The notes: generated by a model from the sequence alone, not told the origin. 64,000 nucleotides of DNA from Nitritalea halalkaliphila LW7 (GCF_000265075.1 NZ_AJYA01000016.1:1-64000), one strand, 5' to 3'; counted from the stretch's first letter, positions 29,460-38,306 are shown. Made by a program: numbers and translations.

Positions 29460-30725
29460 ATGCTGATAAAGTCTTTACTAGCTCTCGTATGCATGTACCT
29501 CCTGAGCCTGTCTGCTTCAGCTCAAATTCCTGCTTTTTACACCAAGGAGCCAGGCAAACGCAAGGTCTCTTTTCCTGTTCAGATTCATAATAATCTCGTC
29601 GTACTTCCTGTCCGCATTAACGGTAAAGAAGATCGAAACTTCTTATTAGATACGGGAGTAAAGACGAATATCTTATTTGATCCCGCCGATATAGAGCGCT
29701 TAGGCTTAGAAGTTACACGGAGTTTAAACCTCGTAGGTGCGGATGGAAGGACGCTGATAACGGCCTCTGTCTCCCCTTATAACACGATCGATCTCGGAGA
29801 GGTAGAGGGCATTTTTCAAACGATTTTAGTACTAAACGAAAATGTTTTTGAGCTAGAAAGCATCGTAGGCGTACCCATTCACGGTATTATAGGTTATGAA
29901 TTCTTTAAATATAACCCCGTGCGCATCAGTTACGATAAAAAACGCATTGACTTTTACCGCTCTGATGCACTGCGCTGGAGACCCATCGGTTTTCGAAAAA
30001 CAGCTATGACCTTCGATAATGGTAAGCCTTATATCCAAGCGAAAGTTAAACAGCTGGACGGTGTACTTCCTGTAAAGCTCCTGATCGATACGGGTGCGAA
30101 CCATGGCTTACTGCTGAACCGAGAAACCAGTGACCGCATTAATCTTCCCGCGCGGTACATCGAGACTGATTTAGGCAAGTCTCTGGGCGGTGACCTCTAT
30201 GGCTTGCTCGGCAGAAAGCGGCGCCTGACCATAGAAGGGCTAAATTTCTACGATGTCATCACCTCCTTTCCCGATGAAACAGAATTTTCCTACGTCATTA
30301 AAGAGTCCGGCCGACAGGGGAGCTTGGGCTCCGAGATCTTTGCCCGCTTAGAATTAATCATCGATTACAGAAGAGAGCGGCTGCTATTTAAAAAAGCGAA
30401 GAGTTTTAATGTGCCCTTCGAGTTCGATATGTCAGGCATCGTCCTAAAAGCCTACCCCGACGGAGAGGTGGAGCGCTACTATGTGGCAGATTTACGGGCG
30501 GACTCGCCTGCGGCAAAGGCCGGCATCCAGGTCGGTGACGAAATCGTCTCTTTAAATAAGGTTCCCGTGGATTTTTGGAACCTGACCAAGATGATTGACC
30601 TCCTGCGCTCGGAACCTGGGAAACAAATTTTCATGCGTGTCCTACGATTAGGAGAAGGCAGCACGGAAGAAAATCCAGTGGTGGAAACGCATGAAGTTAA
30701 TTTTATTCTGAAAAGAGAAATTTAA
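29460..30725 (+). CDS. Exported retropepsin-like aspartic protease with C-terminal PDZ domain
   Basis: A 421-residue protein with signal peptide (MLIKSLLALVCMYLLSLSASAQ). Two retropepsin-type active-site loops are visible: FLLDTG with Asp64 and LLIDTG with Asp210, each followed by hydrophobic-hydrophobic-Gly motifs (HGIIGYEFFKYNPVRISYD and RQGSLGSEIFARLELIIDY). The two lobes within one chain resemble a fused pepsin-like dimer. The C-terminal 85 residues form a PDZ domain (SPAAKAGIQVGDEIVSLN), which usually binds C-termini of substrates. It is probably a periplasmic protease; substrates are unknown. A clan-AA family in Bacteroidota has this layout. Confidence 0.82.
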   Translation: MLIKSLLALVCMYLLSLSASAQIPAFYTKEPGKRKVSFPVQIHNNLVVLPVRINGKEDRNFLLDTGVKTNILFDPADIERLGLEVTRSLNLVGADGRTLITASVSPYNTIDLGEVEGIFQTILVLNENVFELESIVGVPIHGIIGYEFFKYNPVRISYDKKRIDFYRSDALRWRPIGFRKTAMTFDNGKPYIQAKVKQLDGVLPVKLLIDTGANHGLLLNRETSDRINLPARYIETDLGKSLGGDLYGLLGRKRRLTIEGLNFYDVITSFPDETEFSYVIKESGRQGSLGSEIFARLELIIDYRRERLLFKKAKSFNVPFEFDMSGIVLKAYPDGEVERYYVADLRADSPAAKAGIQVGDEIVSLNKVPVDFWNLTKMIDLLRSEPGKQIFMRVLRLGEGSTEENPVVETHEVNFILKREI

Positions 30726-30828
30726 TCGCTTATTTTTGTGGACAGCTATCCGTGTTCTGCCCGCCCTTTGTGCGGAAGCATTAACCCTTATGCTGTATTT
30801 TCGCGTAAAAAGTCTAAACGATTCAGCC

Positions 30829-31419
30829 ATGAAAAAAGCACTTATTCCTATTCTTATTTTGCTCGGTCTGGGCCTCTTTGTATACTCCAAAGCGGTGGGA
30901 ACCTATAACTCACTGGTGACGATAGAGGAGGATATAAATGGTAAGTGGGCCGAGGTCGAGACGCAGTATCAGCGTCGTGCCGATCTCATCCCTAACCTAG
31001 TGAATACCGTCAGAGGTTTCGCGGACTTCGAAAGGGAAACGCTAACGGGTGTGGTGGAAGCTCGCGCTAAAGCGACGGGCATCACCCTAAATGCCGATCA
31101 GCTCACACCGGAGAATCTGGCCAATTTTCAGGCCGCGCAGGATCAGCTGAGTGGAGCGCTAAGCCGGCTCCTGGTATCCGTAGAGCGCTATCCCGAGCTG
31201 AAGGCTAATCAAAACTTCTTAGAACTGCAGGCACAGCTAGAGGGTACCGAGAACCGGATATCCGTAGCGCGTAGAAACTTCAACCAGTCGGTCCAGCAGT
31301 TTAATGGGAACATCCGCACCTTCCCGAATAACATGATCGCGGGCTTCTTCGGCCTAGAGCGTAAAGGCTACTTCGAAGCCAGTGCCGGTGCAGAGCAGGC
31401 ACCTACCGTAACCTTCTAA
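30829..31419 (+). CDS. lemA: LemA family protein
   Basis: Start placed at 30829 (MKKALIPILILLGLGLFVYS), because the upstream in-frame extension to 30736 has no signal-like features. The protein is about 196 residues: one N-terminal membrane anchor and a helical LemA domain with the diagnostic DINGKWAEVETQYQRRADLI, PNLVNTVRGFADFERETL and ARRNFNQSVQQFN. LemA proteins are membrane-anchored helical-bundle proteins of uncertain role. It is followed by two TPM-domain genes, a conserved association. Confidence 0.9.
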   Translation: MKKALIPILILLGLGLFVYSKAVGTYNSLVTIEEDINGKWAEVETQYQRRADLIPNLVNTVRGFADFERETLTGVVEARAKATGITLNADQLTPENLANFQAAQDQLSGALSRLLVSVERYPELKANQNFLELQAQLEGTENRISVARRNFNQSVQQFNGNIRTFPNNMIAGFFGLERKGYFEASAGAEQAPTVTF

Positions 31420-31430
31420 CCTCCCTAAGC

Positions 31431-31865
31431 ATGCCACAAGACCTATTTTCAGAAGACGATCGCGCTTTACTTACCGCCGCCATCCAGGAAGCGGAACGAA
31501 AAACATCAGGAGAGATTCAGGTACACATCGAGAAATACTGTAAGGAAGACGTGCTAGACCGCGCTGCCGAAGTCTTCGATGCCCTGAAGATGCAGGAAAC
31601 TGCTGCACGAAATGCGGTGCTTTTTTACTTGGCGACAGGAGATAAAAAGTTCGCCATCCTCGGAGATGCGGGGATTCATGCTGTGGTTGAGGAAGGGTTT
31701 TGGGACGATATTAAAGAAGAAATGCTCGGGCATTTTAAATCCGGCGCCTTCACCAAAGGCCTGGAAATAGGTATTTTACGGGCTGGCAAGGCCCTTAGCA
31801 CACATTTCCCTTATGCAGATAAAGGGGATACAAACGAACTTCCAGATGATATTTCTTTCGGGTAA
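31431..31865 (+). CDS. TPM-domain protein (cytoplasmic, short)
   Basis: A 144-residue protein consisting of one TPM domain: LLTAAIQEAERKTSGEIQVH, AARNAVLFYLATGDKKFAIL, GDAGIHAVVEEGFWDDIKEE. No signal peptide or membrane helix. TPM domains are often found next to LemA and in some plants and bacteria act in photosystem repair or as phosphatase-like folds; function here is unknown. It starts 11 bases after lemA and ends four bases before the next TPM gene's ATG. Confidence 0.85.
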   Translation: MPQDLFSEDDRALLTAAIQEAERKTSGEIQVHIEKYCKEDVLDRAAEVFDALKMQETAARNAVLFYLATGDKKFAILGDAGIHAVVEEGFWDDIKEEMLGHFKSGAFTKGLEIGILRAGKALSTHFPYADKGDTNELPDDISFG

Positions 31866-31869
31866 GCCC

Positions 31870-32681
31870 ATGGCAGCACATAAAAACTTCTTTCTTACCC
31901 TTAGCCTGCTTTTCCTTTGCTTTTGGGCCATGGCCCAAAATGATTTTCCTAGCCAGCCTTCTCCGCCGCGCCTGGTGAATGATTTCACGCAGACTTTAAA
32001 ACCTGCGGAAATTCAGCAGCTGGAGCGCAAGTTAGTGGCCTATAACGATAGCACGAGTACACAGGTCAGCATCGTCTTGCTGCGCTCGGTGGGTGCTTAT
32101 GACATCGGTGATTATGCTTTTCAACTGGGAGACCGCTGGGGAATCGGCCGCTCAGATGTGGATAATGGGGTCCTGATTTTAGCCGCTATCGAGGACAGAA
32201 AGGTCTTTATAGCCACGGGCTATGGCATGGAAGGGTCCTTCCAGATGCTCTGGTGAAGCGGATGATCGAGCAACTTATCATTCCGAATTTCCGCATGGAG
32301 GCTTACTACACAGGTTTAGATAGAACGACGGACCTGATCTTCAGCCTGGCTGCGGGTGAATTTTCCCCTAAGGAAGCCTTAGGCGCACCCTCACAGCCTG
32401 AAGTACTGCGCGGATTTATCGTCTTTTTGTTTTTTGTGCTCTTCTTCCTGATACCTCTTCTACGGAATAAAAGAGACCGCAGAAACCACATCGGAGGGCG
32501 AGGGGCAGACGTGGATCTGATGAGCACCATCATGCTCGCGAACATCCTGAAAGGAGGCAGCAAAGGCAAATATGGGCAGTTTAGCGCTGGAAGGGGCTCT
32601 TTCGGAGGAGGCTTCGGCGGTGGTTTTGGTGGTTTTGGTGGTGGCTCTTTCGGAGGAGGAGGAGCAGGGGGAAGCTGGTAA
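31870..32681 (+). CDS. TPM-domain membrane protein with glycine-rich tail (YgcG-like), one frameshift
   Basis: Start at 31870 (MAAHKNFFLTLSLLFLCFWAMAQ, signal peptide). The TPM domain has LVNDFTQTLKPAEIQQLERK, STQVSIVLLRSVGAYDI and GDRWGIGRSDVDNGVLILAA. The frame breaks after GYGMEG; adding one G to the GGG at 32233-32235 gives GMEGVLPDALVKRMIEQLI, joining the second frame. That part holds a membrane helix (about GFIVFLFFVLFFLIPLL) and ends in a Gly/Phe/Ser-rich tail (GGGFGGGFGGFGGGSFGGGG) ending in SW, typical of YgcG-like proteins. Corrected length is about 270 residues. Confidence 0.85.
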
Positions 32682-32693
32682 AGCACCTTCCCC

Positions 32694-33383
32694 TCAGCGG
32701 CCCGCTGCTAAAACGAAGACATCTACGCGCTTAGCCCCCTGCTCCACCAGACTATTCATGCAGGCGATGAGCGTGGCACCGGTAGTCATCACATCATCGA
32801 TGAGCAACACATTTTTTCCCTTCACATTTTCTTGAGCTTGAAAAATTTGGTTAACAACCTCCAGGCGTTCCATGCGATTTTTTTTGGTTTGAGAGAGGGA
32901 ATGTTGGGTTCGGACTAGCCCTTGGAGTATGGGGATTTCGAGTGCTTGCTGTAGGCCTTCGGCCAAAGCCTGGCTTTGGTTATAGCCTCGAATGGTCATT
33001 TTTTTAGGATGGAGCGGCACAGGAACTAGAGCATCTATGTGCGCTAGGGGATTCCCCAGATTCCTTAATAGGGTTCCATAGGCATTTCCAAGATAGGTAG
33101 CCAGTTCGGGGCTGTCTTTATACTTAATGGCGTGCAGCACTTTCTGGCTCATACCCCCTTTAGAAAATCGTAAATAAGCAAAAGCCTGATGGACGGGACA
33201 GAGTCCAATCAACTTATTGACAAGCTCATTTTTATGTGGAGTTAAGTGAAAAGAAGTGACTGGAAGTGCGTAAAAACAGGTAGAACAGAGTCCAATTTCA
33301 TTTGGCAGCAGTACTTCTGTACAGGTTACACAATGCTTCGGAAACAAAAGCGAGAAAAAGTCTTGAAAAATGGGGTATTTCAT
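32694..33383 (-). CDS. comF: ComF family protein (phosphoribosyltransferase fold)
   Basis: A 229-residue protein with an N-terminal zinc-ribbon (HCVTC near residue 18 and LCSTC near 33) and a C-terminal phosphoribosyltransferase domain with VPVPLHPKKMTIRGYNQSQ and the PRPP-binding VLLIDDVMTTGAT. ComF family members take part in DNA uptake for transformation in several bacteria. No other competence gene is nearby. It converges with the TPM gene (12 bases between stops). Confidence 0.9.
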   Translation of the reverse strand: MKYPIFQDFFSLLFPKHCVTCTEVLLPNEIGLCSTCFYALPVTSFHLTPHKNELVNKLIGLCPVHQAFAYLRFSKGGMSQKVLHAIKYKDSPELATYLGNAYGTLLRNLGNPLAHIDALVPVPLHPKKMTIRGYNQSQALAEGLQQALEIPILQGLVRTQHSLSQTKKNRMERLEVVNQIFQAQENVKGKNVLLIDDVMTTGATLIACMNSLVEQGAKRVDVFVLAAGR

Positions 33384-33464
33384 GGTTAAAAAAGCGTTGT
33401 AATGAATCTAATGCAGGCATGAACCTGTTATATTTGTTAATTAGTATACCTATAGCTAAAAATA

Positions 33465-33818
33465 ATGAATTTAGTAGAAGAATTCAATTCCTACCGAACG
33501 CGGATGAATGAAAGCATCCTGAGTGAGGATAATAAAGTACTTAAGCGCTTCTTTAATTTAGATACGAACGCCTATGCGGCAGGCGCGGTAGATGTGAAGG
33601 CGAAAGAAATGATCGGCTTGTCGTGCTCGATGGTTTTACGCTGTGACGACTGCGTGCGCTATCATTTAGGGAAGTGTTTCGAACTAGGCATGAAGCGGGA
33701 AGAGGTTTTTGAGGTATTTTCGATCGCCACGTTAATCGGAGGTTCTATCGTTATCCCTCATTTGCGCCGTGCTGTGGAATATTGGGAAGCTTTAGAAGTT
33801 GAAAAGGAGAAGGCATGA
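33465..33818 (+). CDS. Carboxymuconolactone decarboxylase/AhpD-like protein
   Basis: A 117-residue all-helical protein with the AhpD-like redox motif CDDCVRYH (C-x2-C-x3-H) after GLSCSMVLR, and the helix EEVFEVFSIATLIGGSIVI. Members of this family are alkylhydroperoxidase-like reductases or related disulfide redox proteins; substrate unknown. It starts a plus-strand run with overlapping reading frames: its stop overlaps the start of the next gene by four bases. Confidence 0.82.
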   Translation: MNLVEEFNSYRTRMNESILSEDNKVLKRFFNLDTNAYAAGAVDVKAKEMIGLSCSMVLRCDDCVRYHLGKCFELGMKREEVFEVFSIATLIGGSIVIPHLRRAVEYWEALEVEKEKA

Positions 33819-34183
33819 TTCGCGTTAAAAAAGAACACGATTTAGAAAAGCGCTGGTCCAAGTTACTTCTCGGCTTAGAGGAGACGATAGGGAAGCGTCC
33901 GAAAGATTTAAATGGTGTTTTATTCTTAATAGGTGTTCAAGAGCTAGGTAGGGGGAACCGAACCTTTACAAAAGAGGAGAAACAAGACCTGATGCATATC
34001 GCCATTTGCAAGGTTTTAAGTCTAAATGGTTATTACAGCTTGGACTTTATCGATCAAGAGGGTTGGCCACATTGGAAATTAGAGAAAGAGCTCCCTCATT
34101 TTGACATTTTAGAGCAAGAAAAGCTTTTAAAGCTATCTGTGCTCACTTACTTTGAGGAAGAGTTTGGGATAGAAATCCTATGA
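33815..34183 (+). CDS. Conserved hypothetical protein (Bacteroidota)
   Basis: A 122-residue soluble protein without signal peptide, charged and mostly helical (KEHDLEKRWSKLLLGLEETI, EEKQDLMHIAICKVLSLNGY, GWPHWKLEKELPHFDILEQE). I do not recognise a domain. It overlaps both the upstream AhpD-like gene (ATGA, 33815-33818) and the downstream xth gene (34180-34183), so its expression is tightly coupled to an exonuclease III, which suggests a link to DNA or redox maintenance without proving it. Confidence 0.7.
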   Translation: MIRVKKEHDLEKRWSKLLLGLEETIGKRPKDLNGVLFLIGVQELGRGNRTFTKEEKQDLMHIAICKVLSLNGYYSLDFIDQEGWPHWKLEKELPHFDILEQEKLLKLSVLTYFEEEFGIEIL

Positions 34184-34959
34184 GTATTAAAAGGATGAAG
34201 TATTTGTCGTATAATGTAAACGGTATTCGTGCGGCCTTAAAAAAAGGCTTTGCGGATTGGATGGCGGAAGAATTACCTGATTTAATCGCCCTGCAGGAAG
34301 TTAAGGCGAGCCAAGAGCAGGTAGATCTACGTCCATTTGAAGATTTAGGCTATCAAGCGTACTGGCATGATGCCGAGAAAAAAGGGTACAGCGGTGTGGC
34401 TTTTCTGAGTCGTCTTCCCGTGGATCAGGTAGTTACTGGTATGGAGAACCCTAAATACGATGCAGAGGGACGGGTATTACGTGTCGATATAGCCGACATT
34501 TCCTTTTATTCCGCCTACTTTCCATCGGGGACTACAGGAGACCTACGACAAAACTTTAAATATGAATTCTTGGATGATTTCTATACATTTATCCAAGGAA
34601 AATTAAAAGAGAAAGAAAAAATAGTTGTAAGCGGGGATTATAACATTTGTCATAAAGCGATAGATATTCATAATCCGGTGAGCAACAAGAAAAGTTCGGG
34701 CTTTTTACCGGAAGAGCGTGCTTGGATGGATAAGTTGACAGAAAACGGTTTTCAAGACAGTTTTCGCTTATTTCACGAAGGTCCGGATCACTATAGTTGG
34801 TGGTCATATCGTGCGAATGCTCGGGCGAAGAACCTGGGATGGAGGATCGACTACCACATGGTCAGCGAGGCATTAGTACCACAAGTTAAAGGAGCCGGTA
34901 TTTTACCGGATGTACATCATTCGGACCATTGTCCTGTAGCAGTAGAAATAGATATTTAG
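34180..34959 (+). CDS. xth: Exodeoxyribonuclease III / AP endonuclease
   Basis: A 259-residue endonuclease/exonuclease/phosphatase-fold enzyme for abasic-site repair. The start at 34180 overlaps the previous stop; MKYLSYNVNGIR five codons later is the alternative. Motifs are MKYLSYNVNGIRAALKKGF, LIALQEVKAS (catalytic Glu), GYSGVAFLSR, VVSGDYNICH, and VHHSDHCPV with the catalytic Asp-His at the C-terminus. It lies between the hypothetical gene and an RsbW-like kinase in the same run. Confidence 0.93.
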   Translation: MSIKRMKYLSYNVNGIRAALKKGFADWMAEELPDLIALQEVKASQEQVDLRPFEDLGYQAYWHDAEKKGYSGVAFLSRLPVDQVVTGMENPKYDAEGRVLRVDIADISFYSAYFPSGTTGDLRQNFKYEFLDDFYTFIQGKLKEKEKIVVSGDYNICHKAIDIHNPVSNKKSSGFLPEERAWMDKLTENGFQDSFRLFHEGPDHYSWWSYRANARAKNLGWRIDYHMVSEALVPQVKGAGILPDVHHSDHCPVAVEIDI

Positions 34960-34966
34960 ACAGACT

Positions 34967-35368
34967 ATGACTTCATTTAAAATAGCGATTCCTTCTCTGA
35001 TAGAGAACATAACAATCATCGAAAGTTTCATCGATAATGCTCGAGAGAAGTTTGACATTAATGATGATATCTATGGAAACATCATGATATCCGTTACTGA
35101 GTGCGTTAGTAATGCGATTATTCATGGTAATGGAAAAGATATCGAAAAGAAGGTCCACATAGAGCTACATTTTTCTGATGACCAGCTAACCTTTATCGTT
35201 TCTGACGAAGGAACGGGTTTCAACCATGATACGCTAAAAGATCCTACAGCACCTGAAAACCTGGAAAGAACAGGAGGTAGAGGAATCTACATTATGGAGC
35301 ATTTAGCAGATGAAGTCAAATATGAAAATAATGGCAGTAAAGCATTTCTTACCTTTTACATGAATTAA
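34967..35368 (+). CDS. RsbW-like ATP-binding protein (anti-sigma factor kinase family)
   Basis: A 133-residue GHKL ATPase domain protein: N box SVTECVSNAIIHGN, G1 box VSDEGTGFN, G2 box TGGRGIYIM. This size and layout match serine-kinase anti-sigma factors of the RsbW/SpoIIAB type, which bind or phosphorylate an anti-anti-sigma partner. No RsbV-like partner or PP2C phosphatase is seen in the window. It lies 7 bases after xth and 3 bases before ybeY, so it belongs to the same operon. Confidence 0.82.
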   Translation: MTSFKIAIPSLIENITIIESFIDNAREKFDINDDIYGNIMISVTECVSNAIIHGNGKDIEKKVHIELHFSDDQLTFIVSDEGTGFNHDTLKDPTAPENLERTGGRGIYIMEHLADEVKYENNGSKAFLTFYMN

Positions 35369-35371
35369 GTT

Positions 35372-35803
35372 ATGGCAATTTCTTTTTTCGTAGAGGATGT
35401 TCGCTATGATTTGAAACCTAAGAATACACATAAGAAATGGCTTAGGACGCTAGCGCAAAGTAAAGGGTTTACCATTTCAGAGTTGAGCTACGTTTTCTGC
35501 TCAGACCCCTATCTACATGAGATGAATGTAAATTTCCTCAATCATGACACCTACACAGACATTATCACTTTCGATCAATCTGATGATCCTACCGATAAGA
35601 CGATAGAAGGGGACATTTACATCAGTGTAGATAGAGTTAAGGAGAATGCAGCCAAGCTAGCAGAACCAGTTGAAGTAGAAATGCGCCGTGTACTAGCACA
35701 CGGCCTGCTGCATCTCATGGGTTTTAAAGACAAAAGTGAAGAGGAGGCGCGAGCCATGCGTGCAGCAGAAGATGACGCTATCGCACAGTATGAAACTATC
35801 TGA
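35372..35803 (+). CDS. ybeY: Endoribonuclease YbeY (rRNA maturation)
   Basis: A 143-residue metalloprotein required for 16S rRNA 3'-end maturation and ribosome quality control. The metal motif HGLLHLMGFKD is at residues 110-120: His110, His114, and Asp120 where many proteobacterial enzymes have the third His, a substitution common in this phylum as far as I know. Also present is NFLNHDTYTDIITFD. The first parS-like palindrome begins immediately after its stop codon. Confidence 0.92.
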   Translation: MAISFFVEDVRYDLKPKNTHKKWLRTLAQSKGFTISELSYVFCSDPYLHEMNVNFLNHDTYTDIITFDQSDDPTDKTIEGDIYISVDRVKENAAKLAEPVEVEMRRVLAHGLLHLMGFKDKSEEEARAMRAAEDDAIAQYETI

Positions 35804-35819
35804 TGTTCCACGTGGAACA
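35804..35819. promoter_or_regulatory. parS-type ParB-binding site 1
   Basis: Perfect 16-bp palindrome TGTTCCACGTGGAACA, one of three identical copies in the 629-base ybeY-mnmG gap. It matches the widely conserved parS pattern TGTTNCACGTGNAACA and begins directly after the ybeY stop codon. Confidence 0.85.
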
Positions 35820-36066
35820 CATAAAAACAGAAATCGTCGTTAACAAAACAACGGAAATAAAAAAGGACGAACTAGGGTAGAACTGAAACAAGAGTAAATG
35901 AATCCAACAAAGTTCTTACCTCTACCCTGAAACGCAATTAAGGAGTGAACCAGGACTAGACATAAAATTCAAACAATACAAATACGGATTTATCCCAGAA
36001 TTATTAAAATTGAGCAGAACTGATATAACATCCTTAATAACATAAAGCCACATGCGGGAAAGCAAA

Positions 36067-36082
36067 TGTTCCACGTGGAACA
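36067..36082. promoter_or_regulatory. parS-type ParB-binding site 2
   Basis: Second exact copy of TGTTCCACGTGGAACA, in the middle of the ybeY-mnmG gap. Confidence 0.85.
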
Positions 36083-36403
36083 CTTCTAAAGAATGGAGAT
36101 GAGAATCTGAGCAAGGTAACAAAGACAACAAGGACCATGTGTGGAGTATGAAGCCTAGATTCGTTTAAAGAAAAGTCAGGTTTTAAAGTTAGAATAAAGA
36201 AAAGAATGCCAAAAATAGGGGATAAATGAAACCAATTATCATCAAAATGAATTGAAGGACGAAAGGTAGCGGATTAGCTTTTATTAGTAGAATGAAATCA
36301 AATGAGCTTCTAAATGAAACCGATTCATGCGTACATAGAAAGTCTAGTTAACTTCTATGCTTCTATGCAGGCAGGAGCTATAAAATAATAGTGAATAAGT
36401 AAC

Positions 36404-36419
36404 TGTTCCACGTGGAACA
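36404..36419. promoter_or_regulatory. parS-type ParB-binding site 3
   Basis: Third exact copy of TGTTCCACGTGGAACA. It ends 13 bases before the mnmG ATG, so ParB binding here would overlap the translation-start or promoter region of mnmG. Confidence 0.85.
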
Positions 36420-36432
36420 CAAGAATAAAGAT

Positions 36433-38299
36433 ATGTTTTCAGAATACGACGTAATAGTAGTTGGTGCAGGACATGCGGGATGCGAGGCAGCACATGCTGC
36501 CGCTACCATGGGAGGAAAGGTCTTACTATGCACGATGAACATGAATACCATTGCACAGATGTCTTGTAACCCCGCCATGGGTGGGGTGGCCAAAGGTCAA
36601 ATCGTGCGAGAAATCGATGCGCTAGGGGGTATGTCAGGGATAATATCTGATAAATCCATGATTCAGTTTCGTATGCTGAACAGATCAAAAGGCCCTGCCA
36701 TGTGGTCACCACGAACACAAAATGATCGAATGCGCTTCGCCGAAGAGTGGAGACTAGACTCTTGAAAAAACACCAAACGTCGACTTTTGGCAAGAAATGG
36801 TGCGCGAACTTATCGTAAAAGATGGACATGTCTTAGGGGTTAAGACAGGTATGGGGCTAGAAATAAAAGCGAAATCTGTCGTACTTACCAATGGTACCTT
36901 CCTGAATGGAATAATTCATATAGGAGAAAAACAATTTGGAGGAGGAAGAACAGGAGAATCCGCAGCAAAAGGTATCACCGAACAACTGATAAGCTTAGGA
37001 TTTGAAGCGGGAAGAATGAAGACAGGTACTCCACCACGTGTGGACGGCAGAAGCCTCGACTACTCTAGGATGGAGATTCAATATGGTGATGAGCAACCCG
37101 AAAAATTTTCCTATTCAGACGAAACCAAACCACTCGAAAAGCAACATTCGTGCTGGATTACCTATACAAATAAAGAGGTACACGAAACATTAGAGACCGG
37201 ATTCGATCGTTCACCGATGTTTAATGGCCGAATTCAAGGACTAGGACCACGATACTGCCCATCTATAGAAGATAAAATTAATCGATTCTCTGAACGAGAA
37301 AGGCATCAGATATTCGTTGAACCAGAAGGGTGGAACACAGTAGAGATATACGTGAACGGCTTTTCAACATCTCTACCTGAAGATGTACAGTATAAAGCGA
37401 TGCGTAAAATAGCAGGTTTTGAACATGCGAAAATGTTCAGGCCCGGTTATGCGATAGAATATGATTTCTTCCCACCTACCCAGCTGAAACTCACATTAGA
37501 GACACAGCTAATCGAAAACCTCTATTTTGCTGGGCAAATTAATGGGACTACTGGTTATGAAGAAGCGGCATCCCAAGGGCTTATAGCAGGAATAAACGCT
37601 ATTCGAAAAGTGCGAGAAGAGGAAGCTTTTATTCTGAAACGCTCTGAAGCATACATAGGTGTACTCATCGATGACTTAATAACCAAAGGGACTGAAGAAC
37701 CTTATCGTATGTTTACATCGCGTGCAGAATTCAGACTGCTGCTACGCCAAGACAATGCCGACCTACGTCTTACCGAAAAAGGGTATGCCATAGGATTAGC
37801 CAGTCATGAGCGCTATGAAGCCATGAACAATAAGAAAAAGCAGACCAAAAGATTAATCCATGATTTAACTCAAAAAAAGGTAACTCCGGATGAAGTAAAT
37901 GATAAACTAACTGGAATCGGAACAGCTGAAATAAGAGAGAAAATAACTGTTGATAAACTACTAAAACGTCCCCAGCTAGGACTGGATGCCATCGCTACGC
38001 TAACAACAGATTTAGCGGACTATCTGAGCAAGTTCAGTAAAGAGGTACGAGAACAAGCAGAAATACAGGTGAAGTACGACAGTTACATCGAAAAGGAACA
38101 ACAGATGGTTGAGAAAATCAATCAAATGGAAAATTTTAAAATTCCGATGCAATTTGATTACCTCGCAGTACCTGCTTTATCTGCAGAAGGAAAGCAAAAG
38201 TTACACAAAATTAGACCTGAAACACTCGGACAAGCAAGTAGAATAAGCGGAGTAAGTCCCGCAGATGTTTCTATACTAACAGTTTATCTAGGAAGATAA
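36433..38299 (+). CDS. mnmG: tRNA uridine-5-carboxymethylaminomethyl(34) synthesis enzyme MnmG, one frameshift
   Basis: FAD enzyme (GidA) that with MnmE modifies U34 of several tRNAs. The start at 36433 ([20 protein letters not shown]) is preferred over the upstream GTG because that GTG lies inside a parS copy. The FAD-binding [10 protein letters not shown] is at residues 11-20; [20 protein letters not shown] and [20 protein letters not shown] follow. The first frame stops at 36765 after EEWRLDS; one extra base (or two missing) at 36753-36762 explains the shift, since the other frame continues [18 protein letters not shown]. Then come [20 protein letters not shown] and the C-terminal MnmE-binding helices. 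Corrected length is about 621 residues. mnmG often sits near bacterial origins. Confidence 0.95.
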
Positions 38300-38306
38300 A
38301 AAATAC

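Larger units (their letters stand above)
35804..36432. other. 629-base non-coding centromere-like region with three parS sites
   Basis: No credible gene lies here; short open frames cover the palindromes and have no family features. The plus strand is A-rich. The contents that I can name are three parS copies (35804, 36067, 36404), spaced 263 and 337 bases apart, and a small direct repeat CTTCTATG near 36353-36368. The region probably loads ParB and SMC for origin segregation. Confidence 0.75.

Noticed and set aside
32306-32686. Proline-rich 126-residue minus-strand frame
   Set aside because: It is the complement of the glycine-rich tail of the TPM protein (Gly codons read backwards as Pro).
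35922-36131. 69-residue minus-strand reading frame across the middle parS copy
   Set aside because: No start context, family motif or membrane logic; it exists only because the non-coding gap lacks stops there, and it encodes the palindrome itself.
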